64,000 nt of DNA from assembly GCA_022577435.1 (NCBI GenBank), contig JAKOON010000021.1, positions 970,501 through 1,034,500 on the forward strand, given 5' to 3'. A program made the translations under genes and the position numbers. Positions 1 through 11,300 of this stretch are shown piece after piece; position 1 is the first letter of the stretch, and every line of letters begins with the position of its first letter. The stretch comes from Embiotoca jacksoni (taxonomy: Eukaryota > Chordata > Actinopteri > Embiotocidae). The notes below the pieces were generated by a model. The model was given only the letters and a program-made list of their open reading frames with translations, was not told where the DNA came from and did not search any database.

Positions 1-220
1 TTAATGTAAACAAAGTGAACGACTCCACAGCACCCAAAATATATCACACATTGATGAATCATATCCATACTAATCAGGAAATTTGAATGTCATATTAATA
101 TAGCGGGTGTTTTTATTTTTCCATAGACCATAAATAGTCACAACTGGAGAGCATGAAAGTGTGAATACGTAAGATGCTTTTCGGCTGCTGATCGTATCAC
201 ATATCCCCAATATTACAATC

Positions 221-2252
221 TTATAGATGCAGTGTGTAAACAATAAAGCATAGTGTGGAAATAATCAAATGGAAAAGCAAATAAAATAGACCAAATCTCT
301 TTGTGATGTGGGAAAATGGTTGTGATGATGCACTAGCTGAGGTTTTCATGGCATGTCGTTTTATGTCCAGAGACAAGCGCACCCCGACTAACACTCGAAA
401 AACCTGTGACAGGAAAAAGGTTAGAAGTGACTAGCAGCAAATGACCTCAGACACATCCAAAAGGTTCTTTTCTCTCTTAAAAAAAAAGTAATTAATTCTG
501 GATTTTACTACCTGGGGCAAACAGGATGAGACAGGCTCTAATATCATTCACATCATCTCCTACTTACTTTTCAAATGTCTGCATTACCATTACTTAGGCC
601 ACATCAAAACTTTCACATGTAAAAGGGGTTGAAACTGAGTTCAGTAAATTTCTAAATACATGTAATTTTAGTTTTTCTTCTATAAATTTATGGCATTTCT
701 GTTTTGTCAGACTGTTCGGAGATATGTTTATTTTTGGCCTGTTGCTGGGGACAACCGATACAGCATAAATTTGCCTTTTGGGCAAACACTGACTCCGGTA
801 CAGCTGTCTTGGAAGTTTTGGATTTACATTACATACGATGGCAATATAATGCACAATCTTCGGGAATGACATTTTCGTTTGCAAGACAATTATTAGACAT
901 CGTATCTAAAGGGGTGCCCAGTTTAAAACTGTGACTCCAGGAGCAATGCGGACCCACGCAAAATTCATTAACAAAAAGAGCTTGAAGGCCCAGATACAGC
1001 ACACAACTCAGAAGAAATTAGATGAAATTGGTTTTAAGTTAAAATGAGATTTCACAGCAGACTTTTGTGTGTCCTGTCCACAAACGTCTCTCTTCACCAT
1101 GCTGAAGGAATCTGGCACAGCCTCATGGTCTACCCAGCCAACACTTCTGGACCAGTCGGTGTAGCTCTCTGCACCAAAGCGCTGTAACACTGAAGATGCA
1201 TTTATTACATATTGGGTCTGACTGATCATGATGCACAATAAGAATCACATCTTCTTCAAATGTAGTTTAAGAGGCCAAAAGTTCTCTAGCTCAGCTATAA
1301 AAAAACAACAAAAAACAGGCACTCTCGTAAAATAATGCCGTAGAGACAGTTTTCTCCCCATTCATGCTGTCTGTTAAAGATGCCCTTCGGAAGATACACA
1401 GCTGGTTTATTGACTAACTTCTAACTGACATTCTTCCCACTTTACATTGTCATCAAGACCAAAAACTCTTTCATTACATATATGGACATGTGACTGCTGT
1501 GCCCAGACTAACTTAAGGCATCTCTTGCAAATACAAAAGCATGAAGCTCTGCACGTCACCTCTTCCTGAACTCTGTCTGTTCTCCAGGCTTTATTCAAAG
1601 ACAAGCCCCGTGCTTTGGTGTTGATGACACTATTTATCTGCAGAAGGGCAGTCCGCAGAGAAAACTAAATAACAAATATTGTCGTGACGACAGAACTTTG
1701 TTTTATTTAAAGTAATGCCACCTCTGTCAAGCACTGTTAACGTTTAGAACTTGATCTCAAATAATTCCCTTTGGGCTGCATTTAAGTGTGTCAGCCTGCT
1801 AAGAAGGATGTAGAAGGCCATTATCAGGATGACGGTGAATATTAAAGCCAGAATTTAACCTGTTTGAGCAAAATGAAAATGTGAAAAAATATAATTTGAA
1901 AATACAAAGCATGTCGAAACGTCTTTGGTGTACATTACAATCATTCTGGACATGATTCTCCATTTCATTTAATTCCTGTGCCGTGCAATCGCCCGCAAAC
2001 ATCCAAATACTAACACCTAACATCCCACTGACATGTTATTAATAAAATCTATGCTGGACTTACAAATCCCACCATAGAGGAACTATTAATGAATGCCCTA
2101 ACGTGGCCCAACAGAGATATGGTGGCTGTGGTGACACCCACTGCAATGAGGACTACAGTCGTTTTAGACAGGCTGATCCCTGCCAAAGTTCTTATCTGCG
2201 AATATGTTAAGTATTGCAGCGCTGTGACGGTGATGAGGTCCACCCCAGACAC
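221..2252 (-). pseudogene. Degenerate CD63-like tetraspanin (probable pseudogene or very divergent paralogue)
   Basis: Exon-like pieces of a four-pass tetraspanin lie on the minus strand. The clearest is 2252-2064 (189 nt, 63 codons), with a CAG acceptor and a GTAAGT donor. It aligns without gaps to the CD63 region spanning the end of TM1, the small loop and TM2, ending VVLIAVGV then TM2. The TM2-end motif, GCCGAC in CD63, reads GHVRAF. A second piece at about 1189-1056 matches the start of the large extracellular loop. It keeps YTDW and VPDS, but CCG reads RFG and PDSCC reads PDSFS. A likely last exon starts at 403 after a strong pyrimidine tract and resembles the TM4 end and tail, with the tail running on to a stop at 221. 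A fragment near 2023-1908 may be the TM3 end, but only 40 nt separate it from the previous exon, too little for an intron. I could not find TM1 or most of TM4. Lost cysteines, missing exons and an extended tail favour a pseudogene. Intact frames and splice sites in the best exon leave a divergent gene possible. Confidence 0.5.
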
Positions 2253-3504
2253 CTGAAAAACATTCACTGGACATTAACGCAGTGCTTTAAATAGCAGTAT
2301 TAATCCTAACAAACTCAGTTCTGCTGGTGATGTAACGACAGTCTGCTGCCAACCTAAATCACTGTGAGGAAGAAGCCAAGAAAAGCAAAGAAGGTGGAAA
2401 TGTGATCTGGCATTATTCACAATTTCTGAGTAAAGTAGGCATAGAGAGATGAATATGAACTTTAATTTATGAAATATTCAAATGTAACTCAACAGACCAG
2501 TCGGAGGTGTAATCATTTTATCAAAATAAACGTTTTTTAAATATTATATTTTTTTGGAACGCTGGTTAGTATTTGGGCCAATTTTCTTTGTTGACATGTA
2601 AAGGCTAAACCCAGGACCCCTTGCTGGTTTATGTGGCCATGACACTGATTATCTTCTATATTTGTCACTTTTGCGTTTGCTCTGCACATCCATGAAAGCC
2701 CACAAGACCACCTAATATGAATGTGTTTGATTTGTTTGCCAGGACAAATTAATTCTCTTGATGCTTGATGCTGCAAATTACTTCCACTCCCCTGCTTCTT
2801 CTCTTGCATTCCCAGTAACGGAGTCAGGAAAATAGATTATTACAGAAACAGCATGCCTCCTGGAGTTCTTCAAAGCAGTTATTCGAAAACCGCACATTCT
2901 CATGAGAGTGATGTCAATTTTGTCAAAGATTTTGATGCGACAGTTTTGTAATAGTGTCATTAATTTGATAGACTGTTCACTCATAATCCAAAACAAAAAC
3001 AGTTTAGAAAGCAGCGGTCCATTAAAATAAAACAAAAAAACTTGTCATTAAAAAATGATGAGCAGGGAGGAGGTTAAAGTCTTTCTTTAGTTCTACCGTC
3101 GTTACTACTTGGGTCTCTTTGTGGTTATTTTGTGACTTCCTGGTCTAATACAGTGGCCCCCTGTCGTCAGTTTGCACATCTCTTTGCAGTAGTTTTCTTT
3201 TCAGACATTTTGTATCGCTGCGGTCATGTCGTGTCTTTTTCTGAGATGTTTTGCAGGTGAATACCAGGAGTCTCCTCGCCTTATTGGCCCCTCGGCTTCT
3301 GCCTGTTAGTCCTGTTCAGCAATTATGACTCCCTATACTGTGTACATGTTTGGATATCGACACCCTAGATGCGTTTTATATCCACCACAAGTTTGCACGA
3401 ACCCTTTTCGGCATCGTAAAATAAGCCGTGCTGCATTTGTTTGAGTGCCTCCGCGTCATTGACAGCTGTGGCTGAGAGGCTTTTATGTTTTCAGGTTTTC
3501 TGTC

Positions 3505-3770
3505 TGTCACATTCTTGTGAACACGTTGTCTCCGGAGCGCCTTCAGAGAATTTCATCAAATCTGGTTCAAACGTTCAGTTGGACGCAAGGATGAACTGAA
3601 TAGATTTTGGGGGTTAAAAGTCGAAGGTCAGTGCGGCCCCTTGTCCATCCCAGCCATCCATACCAGTCGTGACATTTCAGGAAAGCCTTTAGGGAATTTC
3701 TTTAAATTGGATGTTCACTTGGAGTCAAGATTAAACTGATTAGAATGGAGTCACTTTGACCTTATGACAA
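3505..3770 (+). repeat. Dispersed teleost repeat, copy 1 (two internal units)
   Basis: Two related units follow each other, at about 3505-3640 and 3670-3770. Each contains a block of the type GGAATTTCTTTAAATTGG, then a 'cacttggactcaaggatgaactgattagaat' type block, then a 'ggtcactttgacc' block. I recognise this as a very common interspersed family in percomorph fish but cannot give its Repbase name or class with certainty. A second copy lies in inverted orientation at 6540-6880. Confidence 0.65.
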
Positions 3771-5603
3771 CATTTCACACAAAGGTCTGATAATGAAGTG
3801 ATGACGCAATTCATTGGTAAGAGAATGTGGGATAAGGAAAGTGACAGAGAGGAAAGGAACAGAAAGACCAACAAACAAACAATACACAGTTTGCATACTA
3901 TTCATAATGCATATGTTTAACAAACCAGAAAAATACACGGGCATATTGTCAAAGGATTTTTTTTTTTTTTTTTAAATCTAAATTTTAGAAATGTATTATT
4001 TATCTGGGGAAATTCTTTATTGCCAGTAAAATAAAACACACCATCTTCCCAATATAAAACACACTTTAAAAAAAAACCAACCATTTAAAAATGCATTTAA
4101 ATATTTGATAAACAAACAGAAACATAACAAGAGAATATGAATCTTTGTTCTTGAAGAAATATACATTTTCTTTTCTGTCACAGCTCAAAGTGTCTGACAA
4201 AACCGCAGCGGTGCGATTGTTGTAACTTGCCTCGGGACTCCTTCCATCCCTCCGAGGATCAAGTTTGTCCTCAGAGCTCCTCCAGCAACACATGGATGTG
4301 GCGCTGCTGCCGCAAACCTGGTCCGACTCCACGGGCTGGAAAAGGACGGCGGCATCTGGCTGCAGCTCAATAATCTCCATCCCAGTAACCTCGGAGTGAT
4401 CGGCAGGGATGCTTGCGACACGCTGCCAGAGTGTCCTCTGTTCCTCACATCTCTTTGTGTTCTTTTTCTGGTTCCATCTTCTCAGTTTTGCCTTTTTCTG
4501 CTTCCTTAGAGCTCAAGCGAGAGTGCATCAGGCTGTAAAGGACCATGCTGCTTTCTAATTTCAGATTTTTTTTTCTCTCTGTCTTCACCTCTGTCTTCAT
4601 TAACTACTGAATCACAGCAGGCTCTTTGAATGTATAGGAGGAAAACACGGTGACATGTCGGCTGAGTCAAGAGGTTTTATCCAAAAAGGCGTTAGAGGAC
4701 AGACAGAGGCTTGTCTGTCTGTAAAGAGACTTATATATCGCAGTACAAGTCATTTATGTGCACACAGTATGTAGTGTCTTTCTTTGTCTCATTACTGACT
4801 TTCTGTCCATGACGCCTTATCTGTCTGTCCTTTTTGACTGCATAGAAATTCAGGCTGAAGAGATTAACGCATAGTTTAACGTCGAAGTTTACCTTGTGAC
4901 TTGCAGAATCTAAATGCAGGACTTGGGTGAACTTCATTAGTCCTGATTTGACTGTGTTCAGCATAGTCATGTCATTTCTGCAGTGTGAGGTGCACAACCA
5001 CAGGAGGGCCCTCTTTGCCTTTTTTCAACGTTACAAGCATTTAAAACATCTGAAAACTGGTGTAATAGTCACTAATATCTGGCCTGCATTTGCTCCAGTG
5101 TCATGAAATGATGGTGTCTTTGAAGGAGTTTGTGGGAACAGGATGCAAAGTGGTTTACACAGAGCCTTAATGCCTTTGAAGGATTTAATGGAAACAGGAA
5201 GTAAAACCATTACCATAGTTGGAGACCTTCGTCGCAGAGCGAGAGAAGATTGTCCTTCCCTCTTCCTGTTTTGAATTCCACGAGATTTGGTCAAAACCTT
5301 GTCTGATTTCTGTCTAAATAGAGTAATTATCTTGGAAAGAGATAGGGCTGTGTTGCACAAAACAATAAGATGAAAACACTTTATGCAATAATGATATTAT
5401 TTTAAAGTGGAAAGCGTTATACAAAGGTCAGGTACTGACTATTCTAAATCTTTTTTTTTTTTTTTTTACCTTATATGGTTCTTTTGAGAGAATGTGCCAA
5501 TGTTGAGAGAACAACAATTTTCAGAGGGGACGTCACGAATGTTACTTTGAGCTACTTTTACTTATTTATTATCATTAAACAGTAAAAAAATTATCTGATC
5601 TGT

Positions 5604-5620
5604 GAAGAAAGAAAGAAGGA

Positions 5621-5696
<76 letters not shown>
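5604..5696. repeat. (GAAA)n microsatellite
   Basis: About 93 bp of almost pure GAAA tetranucleotide, with one or two variant units near its left end. It is a homopurine-homopyrimidine tract on one strand, able in principle to form a triplex. A few stray AGAAAGAAAG units continue to about 5750. Confidence 0.97.
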
Positions 5697-6539
5697 GTCC
5701 AATACAAATGTCCTGGACAGAAAGAAAGCTTCAAAAACATAGAAAGAAAGAATGTAATGTTTGTTTGTTGTGTTTCCAGCTCTAACGTAGCTTCAAATTT
5801 TCCACTGGAGTGCAGCAGCTACAATTTTTAGGATTTTTATAAGATATATCACACAAATAAATAATCAATCTAAAAATGTACAAACATTTGTCTCCTTTTC
5901 TTCAGCTTCACTCAAGTTACTACCCTCTTTCTCCGTCAGTAAACAGTTAATCTTAAACGGCGTCTGCTCCATCAATCAACATGTTTTGAGAACTGGGGAT
6001 ATGTTTGGAGTCTATGTGAATTATGCGCCCCTACCATGTGGTACTACTTACACAAAACAGGCCATGTAACTTGTTTTCTTACATTCTTGTACTAACCACT
6101 ACAGAGGTAAATGTGTCCATTTAAAACCACAATTTATTTATCTCAGGGTAGCATTCAGAGAAGTTATTATGCAACTATTTATATTGACATTTTTGTGTTG
6201 TAAGTGTGCTGCACAAGAGGAATTTAGTCTTTGTCTTCATAGCTAATCGGCCACAAATTCATCCATTATCTGATGCTGATTGCATAATCACATGTTAAAC
6301 TACAGCTACAGTAGCTAAAGCAAAATACAGAACTGTACAAATGTTTTGGGTGCTAAAAGTGAAATGATGACGTTTTTAGAAATACTTGCATATAGTTATT
6401 TATTTGTCAGTTAACTTCACATAAAGTGCAACAAAGAGAGACTTGTTTTACCACCCGGCGGTTGTACGCTCCACCAACGGGTCAAGACACAGTTTACATC
6501 CATGTTTGTCAAGACTCATATATTACCGTGAATTGCTTC

Positions 6540-6880
6540 ATGAGTGTCACTAAGTCAGTATCTGAGCAAATGTGAAATACGGTCACAATCTTTCCTTCTG
6601 TTCCTGAGCTCTGGTGTTGAATACCTAATGGTCAGAGACGTTTTTTTATTTTTTTTGCAGAAAATGTTGACGTCACAGTGAAGTTGACCTTTGACCTTTT
6701 GGATATAAAATGTGATTATTTCATCATTTTGCCTTATTAGACATTTGTATGAAGTGTTGGTATAATTAGCATAATTTAATTTCTGAGTTATAGCCACCAA
6801 ATTTGTGTGGGGTCACTGACCTTTGGCCTCTGACCGCCAAAATCAGTTCATCCTTAAGTGAACTTTTCAGACTTTGCCTT
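6540..6880 (-). repeat. Dispersed teleost repeat, copy 2 (inverted relative to copy 1)
   Basis: The plus strand carries 'gacctttgacc', 'catcattttgccttattagacatttg', 'ataattagcat' and 'ccgccaaaatcagttcatcc' type blocks. The last is the reverse complement of the 'gatgaactgattagattttgg' block of copy 1. The copy is diverged and has no coding potential. The frequent receptor-element-like GACCTTTGACC direct repeats are part of the repeat consensus. Confidence 0.6.
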
Positions 6881-8309
6881 TAAAACAACCTCAGTATTTT
6901 TCAAGTCCCTCGGCGGGTCAGTTGTTCGAAACATCTCAGAGAAGAGTTCTTGTCTCTTCATGTGATCCAGACTGACTGGATGATGTTGAGCTCAGGGCCG
7001 AAGATATTTCTTCATGCTGCAGAATTAATTTGGGACAGATGAGATGCTTCCCTGCTTGTGTGATGGACAAGAAACTAAACATTTAAATGCAATTTTAATT
7101 GTACATTACTGTTTGTGTACATTTGTGTATCACCGTTTAATGCGTCTAGGAAGATATTAAAGGTTCATAAGCTTACTGTACTGAATGGCAATTTCATTAA
7201 CTGATAAAGCAAAAAAAAAAAAAAAAATAGTCAAGTTTTAGAAACTTTTTTTTGACTCTGTAATGTGAATCTGTGCAGAACTCAAGTGAAAACAATACAA
7301 GAAATACATTTTGCAGAATGCCCACAGAAAACAAAACACACACAAAAAAGACTCTAAAGTCCTGTCAGCTAGTTTCAAATGATCTAAATATAGAGACTGG
7401 CAAACTAGTCTGCAGCTAACAAAAGGTAAATGGGAGCTCACCTCGGAGACACACCCAGCCAACTGCTATACCCATATCAAAAGACTCAAAGGTGTCTCAT
7501 TTACAATTGGAGCCTATTGTTTGTGGTCACATGGTCCCACTCCTCCACTTTCATTCAATGTCACTCAACCCCGGAAACTGACGCTTTTAAAAGACTCACC
7601 TAAACGATTTGTCTGCTCGTTGTTTGCCGCACCGCAGAGTAGATACATATAGAAAGCTGTCCCACTGGCTCTTCTTGATTCCTGTTGTGCCTCTGGTCAT
7701 GTGGCTCACCCAACAGTAGGCTGTTTGCAGAGGAAGAGGTGTTTACGAGGGATAATATGGCCAGATGAAACTGATAGTGTGGACCTATAATTGTGTTCTG
7801 AGAGGAGACACGGTCTTTATGGAGGTAAATCGTTTTGTTTTTTTGTGTTCCTCTTTGAGGTGTGCTTCTTTCGTCCTTACCTATCGTATTACTCTCTGTT
7901 TCTCTTCAGCTTGAATGTTTTCTCTCTCCCACACACTTCCTACTCTCTCTTACTGTTTCTTGTTTTCTATCACGTGTTTCTGCCTCTCCTCAACCTGAAC
8001 AGAGGGGCGTTGGGGTGGCTGGACACGTGTGTTTCTAATTGTCATTCCGATAAAACAGTCTGTTTTTTTTTTTCCTGTGTACTGTGGGGCAGAGAGTGGG
8101 TCGTGATTACAGAGGCAGTCCGAAAGCCGAGGCTCCTCCTGTTCTCAGCATCTCAGAGGATGTACGAACACAGACACAACACATCAGTTTCACACCAGGC
8201 TTACACTGAATAAAACAAGCCACAACCAAGTAAAGAAGAGGAGGAAGGCCCGACAGATGAGTGACTGTTTGAAACTCAGCTGCTGACTTGTTATCGCTTC
8301 GACTCAAGG

Positions 8310-11300
8310 ATGGACAAAGATGGTGGGAAGCCGAAGACCTATGTGTCCACCTTCCGGGTGGCCCTCAAGCCTCAAGCTCAGTTATACAAACTGGAGAAAG
8401 AGAAAAGACTGGATATCTCTTACAGGACGTTAAAGGGAAACAACAAACTGGAAGTCTCATCTGCAACAGGTAAAGGCCAGAAAAACCGGCAAAAAAGACT
8501 TACATGCTTCATGCTTCAACTCGCACCCTTTACATGAGGGCAAAAACATTTGTTAGGGAGCAGACGAGGTTATAATGATTGTGTTATAATGGTCAGTTTT
8601 ATCTTTAGGCATGACATGGAACTTGCCTCTGCAACATATTGCAGTAGCAAAGATAACAGATGAGCTGATGCTGAATCAACATCAGTCTACAGTTTTCTAT
8701 ACATATTCATTTACTTCATTAACATTTGCATTACCACGTAGTGCAAGTTGGTAATCTTTAGATACATTTTTGCAAAACATATATACATAAAACATTAGAT
8801 AATGATCCAGGGTTTGGATGAGGTGCCCCTTCCTGATTGGTCAGTGATAGAGAAAACATTACGGTTTATAACCCACTGAAGCAAGTCTGAACCTAATACC
8901 CAGCATCCCGAACTTCTCCTCTTTGTTAAGATACCAGACAGACACAAGTTCGGAGTCTGCAAGCGCCTCTCTTCAAAGCACCACTCAGGGACTGTACAGT
9001 CCGCGACGGAAGCGATGCTACTTTTCAAGGTGTTATCACAGGAAGTCAACCTCTGAGCGTTTCCTGGCTACACAAGGGTAAGTGACTGATTATCATGCTT
9101 GAAAAATGGCATCAAAAGAAAGGACAAGATGCTAGAACAAAGGTCTAATGTGGAGGACTTTTATCTAGAAGGATTTCAACGTGTGTTTTTCCGTTGTTAA
9201 CTTTAGGTGAGAGGGTGCATTCAAGTAACACTTCCTTCAAGAATGGTGTTGCCAGTCTGGCCGTAAGTCGGTGTTCACCTGGAACTGCTGGGACCTACAC
9301 CTGTGTAGCTGAGAATGCTGCAGGAAAACAGTCAAGCAGTGCTGTGTTACGTATCACAGGTAAACTGGTTAGAAAAATTCCTTACAAACATGAAGTAGAT
9401 ACAAGCAGCAGTCATCAGTAAAACCACATTGAATTGATCTGTGTACAGTTAAACCTGATTGACTCCGTTTTCAATGGAACAGCAACAAAAGAAACCCCCA
9501 GAACAAGAAACCATGAGCAGCGGAGTGAGGTCACGTCCAAGGCTGCATCACGTGAAAACGCTGAATTGTCCTCTGCTTCTAAAGGGGAAAGCCAACACAG
9601 AGAAGAAAAGGACAAAGGTAGATTATTAACTTCTGTTTAACGTCCTAAAAAAATAAAAAAAATCTTTGTATTGTGACTCACCCTTAACATCGTCCCTGGT
9701 TTCTGCTTTTCTTCTTCCGATGAATAAAAAAAAAATTCTATGGGCTATAAATAATGCTAATTCATTGTAATTATCATCAGTAGGTAAAAACATGTATAAG
9801 TGCAAATGAGAATGACTTTATAAAAATGTATTCATCTCTGTTTTAAATGTCAGTTTCACGCAAGCATTTTCACTGAAAAACGACCTATCTATTCAAAAGT
9901 ACAATTCACTGGCTGTCTGATGACTGAGGTGTTTGCCACCGCAACCAAACTGACTGCTCCCATGTGATTGGTCAGTTGCCTCTTAAATTCCTCTATGGTG
10001 CAGCTTACCTGTAAGTCCTCCTACTTTTTCAGTCTCCACAGATATCAACCTTCAAACAAAAGTATCCAGGAGCAAAGGTGAGTGGCAAATACCACCTGAA
10101 TGAAGTTAAAGTTGATTGCACTCAGATTTTATTGAGATTTATTTTCAAGCAGCCTCTTCTCTTGAAAGCAAAACACGGTCTGCTTCTCCTCAGGGCCTGC
10201 TGTGGAGTTTCTGGATCCACCTGAGCAGGTGGAGGTTCGAGTGGGTAAGCAGGCCCGGCTACACTGTGGGTTCAGGAGCAGCTCTGTCCCTGTGGCCTGC
10301 TGCTGGATTTACAACAGAGACAACGTAAGAATGTTGAAGTCCAAGCTTGTTGTCAGCATTGATCCATTTCTTTAACCCCATGCCTTTTGAAAGTCTTTGT
10401 CTTGTTGCACACATCCGCCCTCTTCCTCTTTATCTCCAGGTGGTTTCAGGAGGGCCACGGATATCAGTCAGAAGCACTGCAACGCAGAGCACTGTGCAGA
10501 TCTCCGAGGCCGTTCCAGAAGACACGGGGTTGTACAGTGTCATTGTACGAAACAGAGCCGGCTCTGCTCAGCACACAGTCTCCCTCAGTGTCATAGGTGA
10601 GACCCACTTCAGTTCATGATTGAATCTAGAGTGTTCTTAGGTGATTGTAAAAAAAAAAAAAACATGGGTATTTGTTGTTCCTTAAATGCATTCCCAGATA
10701 TGAATCAACTATCAGTACTTCATATTTCTTGACAGGAAGTATAGTTTAGAGGGAAAAGGTGGAAGTTTAGAACCATAATATAACTTTTAAACTCATGCAG
10801 AACGTACAGTGTCTAGGTGGATAAAAGTATTGTTGTTGTTTTTTTAAAATTTATTTATTAATTTTTTTCCCCCTTCAGACCGACCTCATCCGCCTGCATC
10901 ACAACCTGTTGTTTCCCAGCTGTCCACTGTGTCCGTGGTCCTGTCCTGGACCGGTCCCAGCTACGACGGAGGCACAGCTGTGTTGGGTTACATTGTAGAG
11001 GTCAGTCGAGAGGGCCCGGACAAGAACCCGAGCTGGACTGAAGTAATAAGCCGCTGTAAGAACACCTCCTACCACGTCCGCTCAGGCCTGGCGCCTCAGG
11101 GTCGGTACCGCTTCCGCGTCAGAGCTTACAACTCAGCAGGCATCAGTGAACCGAGCCAGGAGTCTGACTGTGTCAAGATGGCAACCGCAAGTGAGTAGTC
11201 GCATATATTTGAGGCAGAATGTTTTCGTCTGGTTGCATCTGCTGGGAGAAAACCGCTTTCTTGTCATCTTTGTGTATTTGTGTTTAAAGAGGAAAAGAAA

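Larger units (their letters stand above)
2253..8309. other. Gene-poor interval upstream of the kinase gene
   Basis: No open frame here resembles a known protein. The stretch is AT-rich, with homopolymer runs. It holds two copies of one dispersed teleost repeat and a GAAA tract, annotated separately. The last several hundred bases before 8310 must contain the promoter and 5' untranslated sequence of the kinase gene, but I found no clear TATA box or CArG box that would fix a start site. Confidence 0.6.

Noticed and set aside
704..934. Plus-strand 76-codon frame opposite the tetraspanin remnant
   Set aside because: No family resemblance. The minus-strand pieces explain the locus better.
930..1010. 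A TM4-like hydrophobic frame on the minus strand
   Set aside because: It can be aligned loosely to tetraspanin TM4 only by ignoring gaps, and it lacks convincing splice sites.
2341..2400. A possible TM1 exon of the tetraspanin (FFAFLGFFL-type frame, minus strand)
   Set aside because: The sequence is equally a polypyrimidine tract before an AG, and its frame closes at once. The evidence is too weak to list as an exon.
5604..5696. Regularly spaced repeat resembling an array
   Set aside because: It is a pure tetranucleotide microsatellite without spacers, not a CRISPR array or satellite with longer units.
7791..8213. A 140-codon plus-strand open frame just before the kinase gene
   Set aside because: The translation is low-complexity (Phe/Leu/Ser-rich from T/C-rich DNA), matches no family I know, and lies where the kinase 5' UTR and promoter should be.
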